Source: Dreissena polymorpha (lineage: Eukaryota; Mollusca; Bivalvia; Myida; Dreissenidae). From it: a stretch of 64,000 bases of DNA. Below are positions 60,532-64,000 of the stretch, one piece after another. Numbering within the stretch: position 1 is the first letter of the stretch; every line of letters starts with the position of its first letter. Position numbers and translations under genes: made by a program. Location of the stretch: positions 38,986,560-39,050,559 of the forward strand of contig NC_068358.1 of NCBI RefSeq assembly GCF_020536995.1, given 5' to 3'. The notes below the pieces were generated by a model, which saw only the letters and a list, made by a program, of their open reading frames with translations, searched no databases and had not been told where the DNA came from.

Positions 60532-63500
60532 CTATCCGACGATTGGTGTCAGTATCTGCGGCATGAGCACGTGGGAGATCACGTGAACTATGCCATTTTC
60601 CGCCTCGATGTCGTCTAGGAGGATACTAGCAATACCATTCAGCACTATGTCACCGGCTATAATAAATGATTACCAAATATATTATATTGTTTGGTTAACA
60701 CTGGTTAATATAACATTGATCATTAATGATGATACACATTACATTTCAGTATAATTCCTTAACTTCCACTGAACAATGTCTGGGATTGTTTCAGGACATA
60801 ATCTGTTATCTGATTGTGTGTTTTTTCATGACCATTTTTGACAATTTACATCCACTTCGTGCAGCATATCATGCAATCGTTGGTAAAAAAAATGATGTCA
60901 TTGAACATCATTTGCATGTAACGCAAAATTATTCGTTTTTGTTTGTGAAAACCCCCTAAAATAGAGACAATCTCGCTAATGGGGTTATTCGTAGGCCATC
61001 GTAGAAATCAATTGTATAATCAAACCTTACTTAAAATATTGAACACAATTATAATTTGTCTTTAGGCTCAGATGCATTGAACGTAAATAGGTGCATTAAC
61101 ATGGTGTATTAATAAAAGCATATCATATCCTAAGAAATATGAAGGTAATCTTCATGGACAAATACAAATAGAAGTTTCCAGACAAAATGCCAGATATCAG
61201 AAGTATCATTGGATGTTTGCATAATCAATCATCACTTATGAGCTGTGTTACATCAGACAGGCGGCACATTTGGTCATTACAATCTCCCTCTTTAAGCCAG
61301 ACTCTCAAAAGCAACTGATAACATCTGTTTTCTGCACCATTGGCATATACACGAATACAAAGAGGCGGAATCAATTTCACGTTTTTGATTCATTATACGG
61401 TTTGTATTTTGCGTTTTTTTTGTCAGAGAAATTTGAGGGAATGACGACAATCCAGATAGGTTTTAAGCGTTCAGAAACTAAAAGCCATTCCTTCGATTGA
61501 CACTCCTTGTCCAAGCAAATCGAATTTAATAGATTACACTGTTTAACCCGCAATTTGTTCGAAATGTGATATGCACAATTTAATCACAAATGGAAACCTC
61601 AAGCTGACAACCGAACAATAATAACAAGTTCACCATGATTATTCTACAAACTAATTTGTTAATTGAAAGAATAGAACTTTTTTTTTTAAACTACAAAACG
61701 TCTACGAAACTACTGAACGATAATTTGAATTACGTTTATATATATTTGTTTTGTAATAACTTTTGTGAACGCGATAAATACAGAACTCTTAACTGAAATT
61801 TCTGATTAAGCAATTAACAAACGGATAACTAATCCAGGATGCAGAAAGAGACCTGTCGCCTTTAACGCAATCATTATTTCAATGGAAATTTAAGGAAATA
61901 CAAAATCGAATTAATTATTAATAACAGTTTAAAGGATTATGTGCATAACGGTGCACATATACTTGGGTATCAATGTGTTACCAATTAATATGTTTTATTG
62001 TTATTATACATATAATTAACATAACTAGACAGGAGAGGCATCTCTTTTGACGTATTTTGTTTAACTCTGTGACGGCTAGTAGTATTTATAAGATCCTCAA
62101 AAGTCATTTGAATGTATAATTTGTAACGTGACTGCATCATACTACTTTTCGGTAAATGGATAGTTGCTGAGCAATGAAAACGAATTTGCAGCGGATCTGA
62201 TTGTTCCTAAATTAAGCTATAATTGAGAGAACATTTCCATATGTACCTACCCTGTGTGGTGGAGATGGCGATGCTGTGTGCTGGCAGCGTCGTTGTAACG
62301 GAAGTCCTGCGGGCGATGGCATCTGAGTGCAACGTACCTGAGTGTACGTGGTACTCCACAAGCACTTCAGCCGTGTATTAAGACAAAATTATTATACACG
62401 CAGGGCTATACATTTTTGTAATCATTATTGATCAAACTCGTGGCAGTTATACAAGGTTATTTTATTTTTAGTGTACCGTATTAGGTTCGAATCTTAATGT
62501 CAACATTAAGGCGAGAATATTTTGCCTACATGCTAGTCAGACATTTCATGCTAACACAATACAATACAGGAGTATAATTGTCTGTAAATTCTAGTGAAAA
62601 CAAGTCTTTAAATAGTGACCACGATGTGACAAAAAATGGAAGCGATGATTTAGCGATAACAGAAATAGAGGGGTTCGAATTCGCACGCTAGAATTATATG
62701 GCTGTCGGTGGTTGTATGATATTAAATTTTAAGCACACATAAACACAAGGAATTATTTTCGCCTCGACAACTTGACTTGCAGTCCGTATTGAAACTCATG
62801 TCATTTACCCAAAGGGAATTATTTTATGAGGAAAAGTCATTACAAAGAGCGCCATAACAGCTATTGCCAGCGAATTAATATAGAAATACTTACGCCTTAG
62901 GTTCGTTGTGTCGTTTCCAAGCGCATTAAGCGTTGCTTGAGGAAAAGCCGCCATTGCAGCATTAGACGGAGCGAAAACCGTGTATTGATTTAAACCCGCT
63001 GAAATTAACAGAAAGGCACTGCTTATTATGATAAACCGTAGTTTTTATAAGATCGGGTTCACAAATGCAATTTGTTGCTGCTAAATATTTATTTTACTAT
63101 CGCGTAACAATGTTTGAAATAATACTAACAAGTGCTATTACTCAAATGACATTATTTGAATAGACAGGCAGAGAGACAGAAGACAGACACATATAGACAG
63201 ATAGACTCACTTGGGTTTGCATAGTTCCTGTCAAGGCCAGCTCTCTTCACCAATGCTAAGAATGTGGATGCGTTGTAGTTCGGGTTGCCAAGGATATCTA
63301 TGACTGTACCTTCTGGTACATCCAAGACTGCAAATGGTCCACAAAAATGTAAAACAAAAACATATATACGAACTATGATTTTTCGCTTTAATACAAGGCA
63401 AACATTTGACTTGGAATTTATAAAAAGTGTGGTTTCTTTACATGTTTCCTTAGTGCTTACTAATTCCTTTCACTTAACAAATTAAATAATGTGGTGTCAA

Positions 63501-64000
63501 TTACCTATTGAAGAGACATACATAGTAATTATACCTGTGTTGATTACATGGATAATGCCATTGGTCGCAGTGACGTCCACTTTTGTGGCGTTTGCCTGAT
63601 TAAAATGGGTACCCGTCTGGAAGGAAATAATAAACACACGAACATTGCTATCCTGAAAATACTCGTGCTTACAAATGTGTTGTTTAACTGCGTTTAACTT
63701 ACTCTAAGGCGCTAAATTTTAATAAAATTAAAAAAAAATCGTTCCAAGAGCGCAAAGTATATACCCAGTCATAAATTGCGCGATATTTTTTTTATTCATT
63801 TCTGTCTGTAGTTCGATGTGTTTTTAAAAAAAAGAAATACAAATATTCTTAAATAATATTTTCTCGGTTAGTTTTCGAAACACTATGCCCTTTCATAGAC
63901 ACCGATGATGATTGAAGGTATAAAACAAAATACGTACTGAGCTCCTGTACACACGAATGACATGGCCGTTTGTGCTGTTCAGAAACAGATGACGCCCGAA
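60532..64000 (-). CDS. Fasciclin (FAS1)-domain protein, 3' part (TGFBI/periostin-like), runs off right edge
   Basis: The exons, read leftward, are 64000-63938 (partial), 63616-63535, 63327-63211, 62998-62894, 62364-62251 and 60656-60532 (stop TAG). Introns are GT-AG (first phase 0, the rest phase 1). The C-terminal FAS1 domain is complete: VPEGTVIDILGNPNYNASTF, LVKRAGLDRNYANP, YTVFAPSNAAMAAFP, LVEYHVHSGTLHSDAIA, GDIVLNGIASILLDDIEAEN and GIVHVISHVLMP. Before it is the end of another FAS1 domain (VDVTATNGIIHVINTV). The segment at 63938-64000 (RHLFLNSTNGHVIRVYRS) belongs to that preceding domain. FAS1 domains mediate adhesion in secreted or GPI-anchored extracellular proteins. Here the protein stops shortly after the last domain, so there is no C-terminal anchor signal. 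The start, any signal peptide and other domains lie beyond the window. The plus-strand frames at 60726 and 61270 are intronic noise. Confidence 0.92.

Noticed and set aside
1-64000. Retrovirus, LTR element, Polinton or broken toxin gene
   Set aside because: I looked for long direct terminal repeats, capsid, protease-RT-RNaseH-integrase or envelope-like frames and saw none.

Overview
The window looks like nuclear DNA of a heterodont bivalve mollusc, most likely a dreissenid or a close relative. It is AT-rich, its genes are split by long introns, and most of its bulk is repeat families that I recognise from bivalve genomes. The species call rests on memory of those repeats, not on a search. I see no bacterial operon, CRISPR array, rRNA gene, or retroviral, LTR or Polinton-like sequence.

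Genes. (1) 1124-3721, minus: a complete six-exon gene for a 580-residue protein with two N-terminal CARDs that resemble those of RIG-I/MDA5, but with no helicase. It has a proline motif and coiled coils instead. (2) 28263-42971, plus: the CCR4-NOT deadenylase subunit CNOT7/8 (CAF1/POP2) in six coding exons, with every catalytic residue intact and an unusual Ser/Thr/Asn-rich tail. (3) 60532-64000, minus: the 3' half of a fasciclin (FAS1)-domain protein that runs off the right edge. Weaker coding candidates lie at 4699-4970, 5867-5977, 23492-23650 and 53877-54035, all on the minus strand.

Mobile DNA. L1-like ORF1 remnants lie at 1-582 and 55265-55690. A 5'-truncated CR1/L2-like LINE tail lies at 15872-16572 and a tRNA-derived SINE at about 12795-12985. 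The region 17029-23330 is a nest: a pogo/Tigger-type transposon contains a 1.44-kb element with terminal inverted repeats and a hAT-like element with a perfect 8-bp target duplication. The hAT-like element in turn contains a tandem-array element. A second copy of the 1.44-kb family at 26459-27761 sits inside another array.

The dominant theme is a set of about a dozen elements at 19.4-21.1, 25.6-28.0, 28.5-33.2, 33.7-34.0, 37.1-42.7, 46.6-47.0 and 50.3-52.4 kb. Their internal tandem units are unrelated, but they share one plan: a T-rich start, short subterminal inverted repeats, a small 3' hairpin, and the terminus CTCTTGTT. This matches Helentron-type non-autonomous elements (HINE/pearl-like). 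They fill the CNOT7 introns, sit head to tail, and carry perfect AGGTCA-palindromes (estrogen-response-element consensus).

Layout: 0-6 kb immune-type gene and unassigned exons; 6-16 kb no gene, scattered small repeats; 16-23.3 kb transposon nest; 23.3-28 kb possible promoter region and repeats; 28-45 kb CNOT7; 45-60 kb gene-poor with repeats; 60.4-64 kb FAS1 gene.
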